This document shows, in pieces, positions 11,811 through 20,703 of a stretch of 24,151 nucleotides of DNA (within the stretch, counting starts at the first letter, position 1; the number at the start of each line of letters is the position of its first letter). Position numbers and translations under genes: made by a program. The DNA comes from Hymenopellis radicata. Lineage: Eukaryota; Basidiomycota; Agaricomycetes; Agaricales; Physalacriaceae. Below the pieces are notes generated by a model. The model had not been told where the DNA came from, ran no database searches, and was given only the letters and a program-made list of their open reading frames with translations. The stretch is from positions 1 to 24,151 of the forward strand of contig JADNRX010000747.1 of NCBI GenBank assembly GCA_015501595.1, in the 5' to 3' direction.

Positions 11811-14326
11811 ATGCTCAAACAGAAACTCTCTTCTTTCTCAATGAATGACTCGGCAAACGCGGGACGGTCGAAAAATTCGCATCCACGGCCATCCAGCGCG
11901 CGACTGGGAGCCGATTCGCCAGCGGACGTACCAGTGGCGCCTGCGGAAGAGCCTCGGGACCGCAAACCCCATATAAACGGTGTCCAGACGGGTATTCCCT
12001 GACCCCCGGACCGACCAAGCAGCCATACTACCCTGCCATCCGTTTTGTTGAGCAAAACAACGACGTAGCAATGACACCGGTGCGCCCAACTTGCCTTTTG
12101 ACTGTCGTTTATGCTCATGACTTACAGGAACAATCCTCCATGATGACAGCTCGCACGAACCCTCCTGCACGCCCAAAAGACCTGGCTCGGTCGCGATAAA
12201 GCCGGCACCTGCGCCCGAGCCAAGCAACGCGACGCGTGCCCTGCCAAAGACGCGCATCGACACTAGCGCCCCCGCCGCACGACCTTCGCAAGATGTATGG
12301 TCTCTCGTACAGCCCTCAATTTAGCACTGATTGTGGCTCGCAGCGCCCCATGAACCTCATTCCATCCAGCGCACTCAATTACCAGTACGACAGCCTCCTC
12401 TTACGTCCTCAGTCCTCCGCCTCCGCCTCATCTCCATCCGTTCCAGAACGGCGTCATACCACTGATACCTCATCATCCCGTACCTCTCTACCCCCTCCTC
12501 CTCCTAGGCGGTATTCAGATCAGAGTGCGCCGCCACAAACTCCCAGTTCTGTCATGACTTCGTCTCCCCAAATGTCGAATGACCTTCCCCCTCCATTTCC
12601 CCTTGTCCATTCACGACCAGACTCATTAACTCCCCCTCATATAAAGCAAGCCGCATCACAAGCCATAGCGCCAGTCCAAGCTCTCTTTGAGCAAGCTTGG
12701 ACTACCAATGTCCAAATGCTTCATCAGCAGCTGACGCGAATTTACCAAGAGTCTGATGCCAGATATCGGGTCGATATGGCTGCTGCAGACGCGAATGGCG
12801 AGAGGTTCCGCCGAGAGCGGGATGAGGCGAGACAAGTCGCAAATAAGCTTCATGCCGAGCTTGATGAATTGAAGACTCATGCTCGTAATATGGAGGCGGA
12901 ACTGGTCCGGATACGTCACAAACAGCACCAGAAGTCCACACCCGTTCCTGCTATTAAACGCGAAGAACCTCCAACGCCCAACTCTGCCCATCCTGAAGTA
13001 GACCACCAACGGCAATTAGCAGGGAATGACCTGCAGACGCACAGAACCATCCGGCTTTCACCTCCATCCGACGCGTATTCCCATCCCAAACAATCACCAT
13101 ATAGTCACGCCTCGGCTTCTCCTCATATCAATCCAACCTCTTCTTCTCCTTTCGCGCGTCCATCGTCGTCTTTCAGCCATGTGACCAACTCGCCTCCTAC
13201 AAACCATCGCCCTCGAACTATGGACCAGAGTCACCAGAGGTATCAGGTAGATGGTGAATCCTCACCCATTGTTGTTCGCCAAGATTCGACATCATCTTCA
13301 TCTTCGCGACGTATGGATTACAGCCCGCCTTCTTCAAATGCGGCTCAACACTCACATCACACGCATAATGGCAAGCCCGTCGGTCAAATGCCGACGCCGA
13401 TTCCTCGAAACGTATCCGAGTCAGATCGTCCTATGGGTAGATTGTCTCCGTCTACTTCGACGCCACCTCAGCCTCGTCTACAACCTCAATCGCAGCATTC
13501 GCTGCCGCGTTTTGCCACGTTGGACTTGCCTGCCCTCAAAACATCTCCGGCTCCCCAGTCATCTGGCTCCGATCCTAATATGAACCACGGAAATGCTATG
13601 CGTTCATTCAAGAGGACTCGTGCCGAGTATGAGAGTGAAGATAGGGATGAAGGTGTTTCAAGTTTATCGTCGTCTGCGAAGGTGACGAAGACCTCTCACC
13701 AGGACACGCCCAAAAGTCGTGACCAATCGGTGAACGATCGCCCTCCATCACGACCAACTTCTGCACCGTTGGTCAAGTCAGAGCCTACTGGGGAAGGCGA
13801 AATGAGCGCAGGTGGAGAACCAGCCGGCGGCGACAGCGATAAGGAGCAACGTCCGCCCGACAAACCTCCAAGCGCGCCCCCCAGTCTTCCCTCTCGTACT
13901 GCGATCGAGCCCCCGACGCCTGTTCCTGCGCCTATGCTCACGCTTGTTCGTGTTCAGCCCCAGAGTGGTTCTCCGTCGCAGCCCCGCGAACGTGAACCTT
14001 TTCGAACAAGTTCAGCGTCAAATTCGAATCCGCCGCCTGTGCCCAAGCCCGACCCACCACCGCCAAAGAAGGGGTTGGGTATCAAGCATCTGGATTTACT
14101 GTACGAACAGAGGAATCAGGAGTATATCTGTCGTATGTGTCTCAACCAGGTGCCTCGCCCGACTCCTACCAGATTTCCACTTTCGACGCCATGGGCTGAG
14201 CTGGTCAAGCATTGTGAAGAGCAGCATCATGATGACTGCCAGGAGATGGAGCGCCTGGGCACAGGTTCTCTTGCGGAGATGAGCGTTCGGCGCAAAATGG
14301 GACTCAATGTTTCGAGTAAGAGATAA
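11811..14326 (+). CDS. Low-complexity, coiled-coil protein with C-terminal C2H2-like zinc finger (putative nuclear regulator)
   Basis: Three exons: 11811-11991, 12128-12294, 12344-14326, with introns 11992-12127 and 12295-12343. They sum to 2331 nt, 776 aa. The large exon alone looks like a 696-aa ORF from 12236, but that start reads exon 2 in another frame and runs through the second intron. Both junctions keep phase and give a continuous Pro/Ser-rich N-terminus (HINGVQTGTILHDDSS). Residues about 235-310 form a probable coiled coil rich in Glu, Arg and Ala. A long Ser/Pro/Gln/His-rich disordered region with basic patches follows. Near the C-terminus YICRMCLNQ (C-x2-C) and later KHCEEQHHDD supply ligands for a C2H2-like finger. 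This is the make-up of a fungal transcription or chromatin factor, but I do not recognise a named family. An internal ATG at 11841 is an alternative start. Confidence 0.8.
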
Positions 14327-14979
14327 TATCTTTTTTTCGTTTTCGCCTCCGTTTTCGTTCTTGTTATCTCTTTGTACCATTGCTGTATCGTGACTACACT
14401 GTTTGTATCCGTAGCCTAGCACATCGTTGTTGTTCTCTAGCTTTATCACGCATAGAGTATTTATTATCTCATGTAACAATGCACCATGTCATGCAGTAAG
14501 TATGCGGATCTCTTCTGATAGACGGACGACTTCACTCCCATGTCCGAATGCACATTTATTCTGATCGATTGTGTGCGTCTGGGCGACCTCCCGGAAGCTC
14601 CTCGTCTGCGTTGAGTGCGACTAGGGCTAGCTGTTTTGGGCCCTGTCAAGTTAATGCTTACTCCGGAGTACATATGCGGTTCTAGAAAAGAGCCCGGCGG
14701 CCATGTCTTGTTTAGGTGGTATGCCGAGGGTTAGGCGGCAGCCGAGACATGCCGAGATGGGCTAACACCGAGCTTTCCCAAGACGAAACAAGTCTGTAGT
14801 TGGGACTGGCTGTGAATCACTTATTGGCAACTTTCGTGCGACACTGGAACTGAAACTGAAGAATGTCTTAATCCAACTTTGAGTCTCCGCACCGTGATGA
14901 CGTTGACTTCGCGTCCGAAGCGCCACGAGTTTCCTAGTCATGTCTGAATTAATTAGGAAAGCAACATCGTTGGTGATAC
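14327..14979. other. 3' flank and intergenic region, no gene seen
   Basis: T-rich sequence follows the stop codon, as in a 3' untranslated region. Near 14698-14755 there is an imperfect inverted pair (CGGCCATGTCT and AGACATGCCG) and a short GCCGAGA direct repeat. No coding signal or RNA gene was recognised. Confidence 0.4.
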
Positions 14980-14987
14980 TTAAATAT
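14980..14987 (+). promoter_or_regulatory. TATA-like element upstream of the orphan gene
   Basis: TTAAATAT, 130-137 bp before the ATG at 15117. It lies downstream of the earlier in-frame ATG at 14940, which argues against using that start. Confidence 0.35.
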
Positions 14988-15116
14988 CCCTCTCTCCATC
15001 ATCGTGCCTCACTGCTGTCCTCTCTTTCTGGAGTGATATCCCCCCCGCCTTCCTCTATCCAAGGCCACAGAACCTCATCACTCACCGCCGCCTTCTCGTC
15101 CTTGCTTTCCCCCGCC

Positions 15117-15581
15117 ATGGGAGATACTACCCCGCCGCAGACCCCTTTCCCATCCCCTCCGTCTGAACTGGAAGCTGCGTGCTACTACTTCGGCCTGCAC
15201 TCTAAGCCGAGGCTGGTTGCTCGCACCGGCGCTCCCTGGCAGCAGCCTACCGACCCAGACGCGTTAAAAGAGCTCCGCCCCGTCGGAAACCACGCCATCA
15301 CGGAGGTGTGGGGAGGCAAACTAGGTTCTGAGACTCACTCCCTGCTAGAGTCTATGCAGGTCAAGTGGACTTGCATAGATCTGGTCCGAATAAAACTTGG
15401 CGATGGGCCCTCGTCTTCCGCCCCCGTCATCGTCTGGGTCGGCGTCACGCCTGGCTCTCTCTCAGGCGACAGAGGCGTCATTGTGGCCTACAATTGCCGC
15501 CGCCTTCTGGAGCAGCACAATATTCTCGACGTCGACGTCGAAATTCGAGAGTCAGTTGTTTGGGGGGCGTTTAGCGAGTGA
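15117..15581 (+). CDS. Basidiomycete-restricted hypothetical protein, probably shortened
   Basis: Single-exon frame of 154 aa from an ATG in a near-ideal initiation context (CCGCCATGG). The core segments YYFGLHSKPRLVARTG, KELRPVGNHAI, VIVWVGVTPGSLSGD and DVDVEIRES resemble, from memory, a large uncharacterised protein family expanded in Agaricomycetes, whose members usually continue well past the RES segment. Here the reading ends ten residues later in WGAFSE-stop, so the copy seems truncated at its C-terminus. A G-run (TGGGGGGCG) at 15560-15568, just before the stop, is a plausible frameshift site. Function is unknown; no signal peptide or membrane segment is visible. The frame extends up to 14940, but that part crosses the TATA-like element. 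Confidence 0.6.
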   Translation: MGDTTPPQTPFPSPPSELEAACYYFGLHSKPRLVARTGAPWQQPTDPDALKELRPVGNHAITEVWGGKLGSETHSLLESMQVKWTCIDLVRIKLGDGPSSSAPVIVWVGVTPGSLSGDRGVIVAYNCRRLLEQHNILDVDVEIRESVVWGAFSE

Positions 15582-15899
15582 CTTGTTGTGGAGATGGCAT
15601 CAATGGATTGCGGGGGCGTGCATTGATCATATGTAGTTAAATGCTTGAACATCACCTATGCCACGCCTATGAATTGTCTCTTCAAGCGCTTGCGAGGCTC
15701 GGAGTTCACAGCCCGCCACCTTAACAGTTAGAACCAAAATGTAGTGCTCCGAATATATTGTTATTCATCTTAACCCCACGATTAATGTCATGATACTCAT
15801 CGAACATGAATCTAAAGTGCTAACTTTAGTCGACGGTATCGACAAAGCAGTCAATGACTTACAAAAAAAGTACAATATCAACACGTAAGGACCTGCTCT
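15582..15899. other. Convergent intergenic region, no gene seen
   Basis: The short gap between the ends of the + strand orphan gene and the minus-strand membrane protein is AT-rich and carries no recognisable coding or RNA feature. It probably holds both 3' untranslated regions and possibly the lost C-terminal part of the orphan gene. Confidence 0.4.
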
Positions 15900-16853
15900 T
15901 CAGACGCGACTTTCTCTCCACAGCGCCACCGCTGAAAAGGCAGCGCCCGGCCCCACAAACACCGAAGCGAACGGATACCAGATCAACAACCCTACAACCT
16001 CCACGATGCTATGTGCGAACCACAGAGTGCCCACCGCAGACGCCCCGACTGCGAAGATGAAATCCCACTGGAATATATTCAGAATCGCGCGAGGCGCATC
16101 CGTCAACTCCACAGTCGGTATGAAGAACCTCGTGAAGCCCTCCCAGTCCGCAAAGTGGCCCGTCGCCATATTGACGTGGATCGCTGCTGCGACGATGAAC
16201 CACGCGACATACGCGATCTGCGCTACACCGGTCCCCGAAGCCGACTTGGAGGACTGCGGGCTAATGAAGGAGTGCATCATCTGCGCGGCAAAGGCGTAAA
16301 TGGGCGCTGGCTGGAACAGCAGGGTGACGAGAGGGTCCTCCTGAGTGATGAGCAGGAGTGAAGGAACAACCCAGCCCATGACCATTCCAAGGACACTAGC
16401 ACCAGCATGGGCTTGGGAAGGCCGGCCCTTGTGCTGGCGCGCCACAAGGACAAAGTACAACCAGAACAGGGGAGTCGTCACCGCAAACGTGACGATTTGG
16501 GCACAGCACCCAACAGCGAGGCCCGCATAGCTCCAGACGGATGCACTGCGCGTCCTTCCAGACTCCAGGAATACGAAGAACATCAAAACGGGGAGGAACG
16601 TCAAGAGGAAGTAGGTGTTGAACGGCGACGCGACTTGTTTCTCCTCTAGTGCAGCATGGAAGAGAGACACGACGACGCAAAGCGTATCATCGACGGCGGC
16701 ATGGTGGGTGACGTGAATATAATTTTTTGACCCACTCTCGCACAGGGAGCGATAGAAAGGCTCTACGAGCTCGATGTTGGGATTGAGGAGTGAGTAGGCC
16801 AATGCTGATATGGAGGGGAACAGCACGAGCGGAATGACAGTGTCGAACAACAT
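15900..16853 (-). CDS. Polytopic membrane protein, paralog A (cyclase-like?)
   Basis: Intronless 317-aa integral membrane protein starting at MLFDTVIPLVLFPS and ending ALWRESRV. About eight or nine hydrophobic spans are visible. Shared landmarks with the paralog just upstream are LVLFPS..AYxLLNPN at the N-terminus, D..LCV.VSLF near 55-65, ES.R near 97-101, LFWLYFVLV near 130, FQ.API.AFxAQ near 190 and VGPGAAF..xALWRESR at the C-terminus. I do not recognise a characterised family with confidence. The early acidic motif and the E..R motif weakly recall the ascI-type membrane-bound terpene cyclase family of fungal meroterpenoid clusters, but this is only an impression. The gene lies in tandem with its paralog and close to the DOPA-dioxygenase-like gene, suggesting a joint metabolic role. 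The stop of the paralog lies 143 bp upstream. Confidence 0.8.
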   Translation of the reverse strand: MLFDTVIPLVLFPSISALAYSLLNPNIELVEPFYRSLCESGSKNYIHVTHHAAVDDTLCVVVSLFHAALEEKQVASPFNTYFLLTFLPVLMFFVFLESGRTRSASVWSYAGLAVGCCAQIVTFAVTTPLFWLYFVLVARQHKGRPSQAHAGASVLGMVMGWVVPSLLLITQEDPLVTLLFQPAPIYAFAAQMMHSFISPQSSKSASGTGVAQIAYVAWFIVAAAIHVNMATGHFADWEGFTRFFIPTVELTDAPRAILNIFQWDFIFAVGASAVGTLWFAHSIVEVVGLLIWYPFASVFVGPGAAFSAVALWRESRV

Positions 16854-16887
16854 GACGGTCTACTCAGACTAGCCAGTGAACGGAGGG

Positions 16888-16895
16888 TTTATATA
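16888..16895 (-). promoter_or_regulatory. TATA box of membrane protein A
   Basis: TATATAAA on the minus strand, 35-42 bp before the ATG at 16853, in the short gap between the two paralogs. It suggests paralog A has its own promoter and very short leader. Confidence 0.55.
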
Positions 16896-16996
16896 CAATC
16901 TTACCTCAGGTGTCCGAGCGACACAGCGGCAGCCTCGCTCTCGCGAGCCTCCACAACGGACCACATCACAGTGTATTAGTATACGATACAGCTGCT

Positions 16997-17979
16997 TCAA
17001 GAGCTTTTAGACTTTTCATGTTGGAGACGCGCGGCTTCCAGACGTGACTCTCGCCATAATGCAGCACCTGCAAAAGCCGCACCAGGGCCTACCAGAAGAG
17101 AACCCACGACAAACCAAAGAGCCAGCATAACGACGTCTCGCACATCCCGGGCAAACCATAGTGAGCCAAATGCCCAGGTTAGGGACATGACCAAGAAGTC
17201 GACCTGGAAGACATTCATAACAGCGGCGTTCACGTCTTTCGCGAAGAGGGTAGGAATGAAGAACGCGGAGAGTTCATCAGTTGAGACGAACTTTGCGAGG
17301 GTGTTGAGATGTATCGAAGAGGCTACCACGAAGGAGGCAATATACGCGGCCTGGACGGTACGGAAGCCGACGCGGAATGGGTGGTGGAAGGGCGAGCAAG
17401 GAGGTGTCCGATTTGTGCCACAAACGCTATAATAGGTGCGATCTGGAAGATGGCGGTCACGCCGGGGTCCGGCATGGTGAAGAGGGCAAGCGAAGGCGTT
17501 ATCCATCCAATAAAGACGCCAAACAAGGTTGCCTCAGCATGCCCCTGGGCGACCTTGCCCGTATTGTGCCGGCCAACGAGGACAAAATACAACCAGTACA
17601 GCGGCAGTACCACCGCAAACGTCAACAACTGCCCCAGCATCCCGCTCACCAGCGCCGAGTAGCTCACGACGAACCGTCGGCCCTTTCTGCTCGATTCGAC
17701 GCTCATGAACAGCGTCGCGGCCGGTATCCACGTCGCGAAGAAATATTTCAGGAAAAGTGTTCGTTCTGGCTGGAGCCCAATGTCGAAGAGGGACACGAGC
17801 ACGCAGAGAAAGCGGTCGAAGCCGTCGTTGCCGGTGACTGGGAGGTAGTTCGCGCCGGGGGACGAGCCCTGGCATTGTTCGCGCAGAACGGGGCGAATAG
17901 CGAGGAGATTGGGGTTGAGGAGCGTGTACGCTAAGGAAGACAGCGACGGGAACAGCACGAGCGCGAGTGCCTTGTCCAT
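16997..17979 (-). CDS. Polytopic membrane protein, paralog B, with a -1 frameshift
   Basis: Paralog of the gene at 15900-16853. The frame from MDKALALVLFPSLSSLAY (17979) stays open and similar to paralog A through FQIAPIIAFVAQIGH. It then leaves register; a second frame resumes at VQAAYIASFVVASSIHLN and runs to LWRESRLEAARLQHEKSKSS (stop 16997-16999). The change falls between about 17345 and 17400. The span is 983 nt, one short of 984 (327 aa), so one missing base restores the whole reading, as the paralog comparison requires. An in-phase GT-AG intron of about 71 nt (17355-17425) could also bridge the frames, but it would delete the conserved AQ..H segment and has a weak donor (GTGGCA). It could thus be an intact gene with a sequence error, a fresh pseudogene or, less likely, a spliced gene. 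Function is unknown, as for paralog A. Confidence 0.72.
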
Positions 17980-18044
17980 GGTTGACGTGGTGGTTCAACG
18001 TTGGCTTTCTGCACTGCCACCGATTTCACTTGTCAAGCACCACG
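17980..18044. promoter_or_regulatory. 65-bp divergent start region shared by membrane protein B and the dioxygenase
   Basis: The ATG of membrane protein B (17979, minus) and the ATG of the dioxygenase-like gene (18045, plus) face away from each other with 65 bp between. Core promoters and leaders of both genes must overlap here or reach into the neighbouring coding sequence. No TATA box is evident. Confidence 0.5.
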
Positions 18045-18976
18045 ATGGACACCATCTCTGGAGCGCCAGTAACAGATCTCGACACCGTTTTGAAGACTGA
18101 GATAAAGTGAGTTGACAAGTACTTGATTCATTCGTTAATATCTTCCTGACTTGTTGGGTTTTCAAGGGAGTGGCATTTTCGTAACTCAAGTTTTTCTCCT
18201 AGTCTTGATTACTTTTTGACCGGATATTTCTGGCAGACATATACTTTCGTCAAAATAACGCAAAGGAGCAGCATGATGCGCGCGAACTGAGGGAAGCTGT
18301 TCTCAAACTTGTCCGGATGGGCGCGTTTGTTGCTGTTCCTCTGTTCCGGTTCAATACAGAACCTACTGGACCACATCCAGTAGGTGAATCAACTTCACTT
18401 GCAGCTCAAAGTCTATCACTTACTGTGTATGTAGGATCCTTTGAGATCTGGGTCCCTGCTGAGACTTTCTCTGCTGTTTTCTCGTATCTCGTGCTTAACC
18501 GTGGAAATCTAAGGCAAAGTTATTGTTCTTTCACCAACATTTCTGCATATCTCAACTGTTAATGTAGTGTTCTCGTGCACCCATTGACTCGGGAGCCAGT
18601 AAGTCTTCTTTCTTGATCATGTAGCTATTCAGAACTAATATGCTGGTGTAGAGAGCGTAGGTTGAATACTCAACGTCTCTTCTTGTGTCTGACAAGGCCC
18701 GCAGCGATCATGATCAGAGAAAAGCATGGATTGGCGACCCATGGCCTTTAGACCTCTGCATGCTTCCAGTAAGGACCGACAATGTACCATCTCAATATGC
18801 ATCTCTTAGTATGCGCGTTTCTTCTACTAATAGCTGTTTCATCTGACTTTTGAAATTCAGAACTTGGGTACAACACGATAGCGCCTATCATGTCTCCAGA
18901 CGAACGTCGCAATGTTGGTGCGCACGTCTCAAAGGTCCTTGGACGCGAAGAGCTCGCTGCACGACCAACCTGGTAA
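18045..18976 (+). CDS. DODA: DOPA 4,5-dioxygenase-like extradiol dioxygenase
   Basis: Fungal DOPA-dioxygenase family (Amanita DODA type): extradiol cleavage of L-DOPA or a related catechol to seco-DOPA, the route to betalamic acid or muscaflavin pigments; cytosolic, Fe(II)-dependent. Exons: 18045-18106, 18167-18180 (14 nt), 18237-18383, 18435-18513, 18568-18598, 18661-18808, 18861-18976; sum 597 nt, 198 aa. Spliced landmarks are KEWHFHIYF (His ligands, residues ~22-30), REAVLKLV.MGAFVAVPLF, GPHPVGSFEIWVP, NRGNLSVLVHPLTRE, DHDQRKAWIG..WPLDL and a C-terminal LKLGYN segment. NRGNLS-VLVHPLT only appears if intron 4 (18514-18567) is a GC-AG intron. Intron 5 may instead end at 18696, removing 12 residues (186 aa) and giving REPARSDHDQ, nearer the family as I remember it. 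Homologs occur in many fungi that make no betalains, so the substrate is unproven. Confidence 0.87.
18514..18567 (+). other. Non-canonical GC-AG intron in the dioxygenase gene
   Basis: The exon ends CTAAG and the intron begins GCAAAG and ends AATGTAG, 54 nt. Splicing here joins NRGNL to SVLVHPLT, the conserved family sequence, in phase. A GT donor two codons upstream or downstream does not restore this motif. Confidence 0.7.
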
Positions 18977-19159
18977 TATATGATACCTCTAAACAAAAAC
19001 ATAACGATCTGTATTGACGTTAAAGCTTGTATGTACTGTCTCGAATTGTATGCTATCACTGCACGTCTTCTTCACCTAGAATCGAAGCCTGTAAACGATC
19101 GATCCAGTGTTCGGCTCACGCTTCGACTTGCTATCAACCACCATCTGTCGCTGCTCAAC

Positions 19160-19677
19160 ATGATGGACGAGATAGAGAGAGACGAGTACGAAGACTACAG
19201 AAGGAAGAGAAGCAGAGTCGACGAAGAAGGACGCGACTCGTACCCGTGCGTTCACTCCTTTATTTTCTGCAGTAATCACAGCTGAAACGCGCCAGGATGC
19301 CCGCGTCAGACGGTGCAGCACACTCTGCTATCGCATCGACACCAGTTATCCGTCATCGACGCCAATTATCCGCGCCGCCAACGCCCATGTCGCCCGTGCG
19401 CCCTCGCAAACGCGTAAAACCGGCCAAAACTCAGATGCAGCTCTCCGCCAGAAGACGCAGTCTTGTCAAACGTCGCCAGATGAATAAGTCGCGTGGTTCG
19501 CCTTCAACCTCATCGTCGCCTGAGATTTCCCTCGCGTCTCTGTCAATCGATGACGAGAGTGAAGCCGCATATGCTATTACGCCTACAGAGTACGCAGTTG
19601 AGACGTCTGGACCTGGATATGGAGTACTCGTTCCTGCGGATGTTCTGTCGCCATTTGAAGCTATGAAACTGGACTGA
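19160..19677 (+). CDS. Small basic, serine-rich protein of unknown function
   Basis: Two exons, 19160-19245 and 19296-19677, with a 50-nt GT-AG intron; 155 aa. The start MMDEIERDEYEDYRRKRSRV is acidic/basic and probably helical; a Pro-rich stretch and the very basic segment RPRKRVKPAKTQ...ARRRSLVKRRQMNKS follow, then a Ser-rich patch (SPSTSSSPEISLASLSI) and an acidic tail ending FEAMKLD. The basic clusters look like nuclear localisation signals. No domain was recognised. Most of exon 2 and the 3' flank recur in damaged form at 21538-22007. The frame is open upstream of 19160 to 18980, but that part overlaps the dioxygenase 3' region and is less credible. Confidence 0.6.
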
Positions 19678-19845
19678 GTAATCGCTTACTTTGAGGCTTT
19701 CTATATGAGTTGGCTTGTTGCTTTGTTGTTTGTACTATTTGTAGATTTGTTCCTTGTTTGGCGATTTGATTGGCATTGAAGCTGGGATCATCCTCAGACT
19801 AATGGACTACCTTGACAACGTCTACGTAGCAGCCTCGAATCCAGC
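19381..19845 (+). repeat. Outer duplication, copy 1 (intact)
   Basis: This segment holds most of exon 2 of the small basic-protein gene plus about 165 bp of 3' flank. It matches 21538-22007 closely: both contain the CGCAAACGCGTAAAACCGGC stretch, the Ser-rich codons, CTTTCTATATGAGTTGGCTT after the stop, ATTGGCATTGAAGCTGGGAT and AGCAGCCTCGAAT at the end. Confidence 0.85.
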
Positions 19846-20180
19846 TTTGCACGAACGATGTGGGAGCCTCATCCAGACCCAGAGAAATCTCAGCTGTGGA
19901 GAGTCGTGGCAGAGCCGATGATATGGTATGCGTTCAGAATTATATACGTACCCGTCCACTTCGGCTGATGTGTTCTGGTTACAGACAGACTCGAGAGCAT
20001 GACGGCAGTGGACTGTGCCAGTATAATTCATCTTCCTCCTCCTTCTCGCCGTCTGCTTTACGGCGGAGCTAAAAATACTTCGAATCAGCCACGCTTTTTG
20101 CCGCACACACACAGATCACCGCAACTTGTGCCCACCAATTTCTTGTGTAACGAGTCCCATGCCTGCACCACCAAGAATCC
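19846..20180. other. Interval before the tandem repeat, no firm gene
   Basis: A short open stretch starts at ATG 19858 (MWEPHPDPEKSQLWRVVAEP), followed by a plausible donor at GTATGCG, but the possible joins to the next AG sites create a stop. It may be the 5' part of an ancestral gene whose 3' part forms the tandem repeat. No family was recognised. Confidence 0.3.
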
Positions 20181-20703
20181 CTCACCGAGGCCCGGTGTTC
20201 AGTGCGTCTTTGGTCCAAATCGCGACTGTTCTCTCATTCCTGACGCCTGGATCCATCTGACAGTCTACTACAAGCTCTACGATGATGATAAGAAGGAGAT
20301 GTTATCGATACGGTCTCCGTCGGATATGCGAACGATCCCTGCGTTGGACGGGTTGACACATCCCGGATCCCATTCCCCATACAATCAATGCGCTTGTCGC
20401 ACGTATCTGCAAGCAGGAGGGCCGCCCTATTGGTATTGACTGGGAAAATGACGATGCATACGGAACGATGTTGCTCCGAACTGTGGATAGCCAGTGGCCT
20501 ACAACCTGGAATACACAGTTGACCTTCTAGGTGCTGAGCGTCCAGGATCGACACCGCAAGAGCCTGTGCTTCTGAAAGTTTGGTACGAAGGTGAGCAAGA
20601 CTAGAGCGTTTGAGCAATAGTAGAGCCTAAGCTGCGTACCCAGACTTGCAGACAATTATGGGGTCGCCTGGGTGGGGGGAGCCTGCGGCACGAAGTGTAA
20701 CCT
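20181..20703 (+). repeat. Tandem repeat unit 1 (523 bp), carrying a broken ORF
   Basis: First of two adjacent units. The front part (FGPNRDCSLIPDAWIHLTVY then YKLYDDD) is nearly identical in both units. The later part reads RPIGIDWENDDAYGTMLLRT then VDS and goes out of frame by a missing base near 20492, with TAG at 20528-20530. The unit ends with GCACGAAGTGTAACCTCTCAC, shared with unit 2. The encoded family is unknown to me; compared with unit 2 this copy is a pseudogene fragment. Confidence 0.85.

Noticed and set aside
14940..15116. Earlier in-frame ATG for the orphan protein
   Set aside because: It lies upstream of the TATA-like element, while the ATG at 15117 has a near-ideal context.
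17355..17425. A 71-nt intron to explain the frame change in membrane protein B
   Set aside because: In phase, but it removes a segment conserved in the paralog and uses a weak donor; kept only as an alternative.
18317..18562. An 81-codon ORF taken as its own gene
   Set aside because: It is exons 3-4 of the dioxygenase read straight through introns 3 and 4.
20234..20617. 127-codon minus-strand ORF in the tandem array
   Set aside because: It is opposite the repeated + strand ORF, with no family resemblance and no counterpart of equal length in unit 2.
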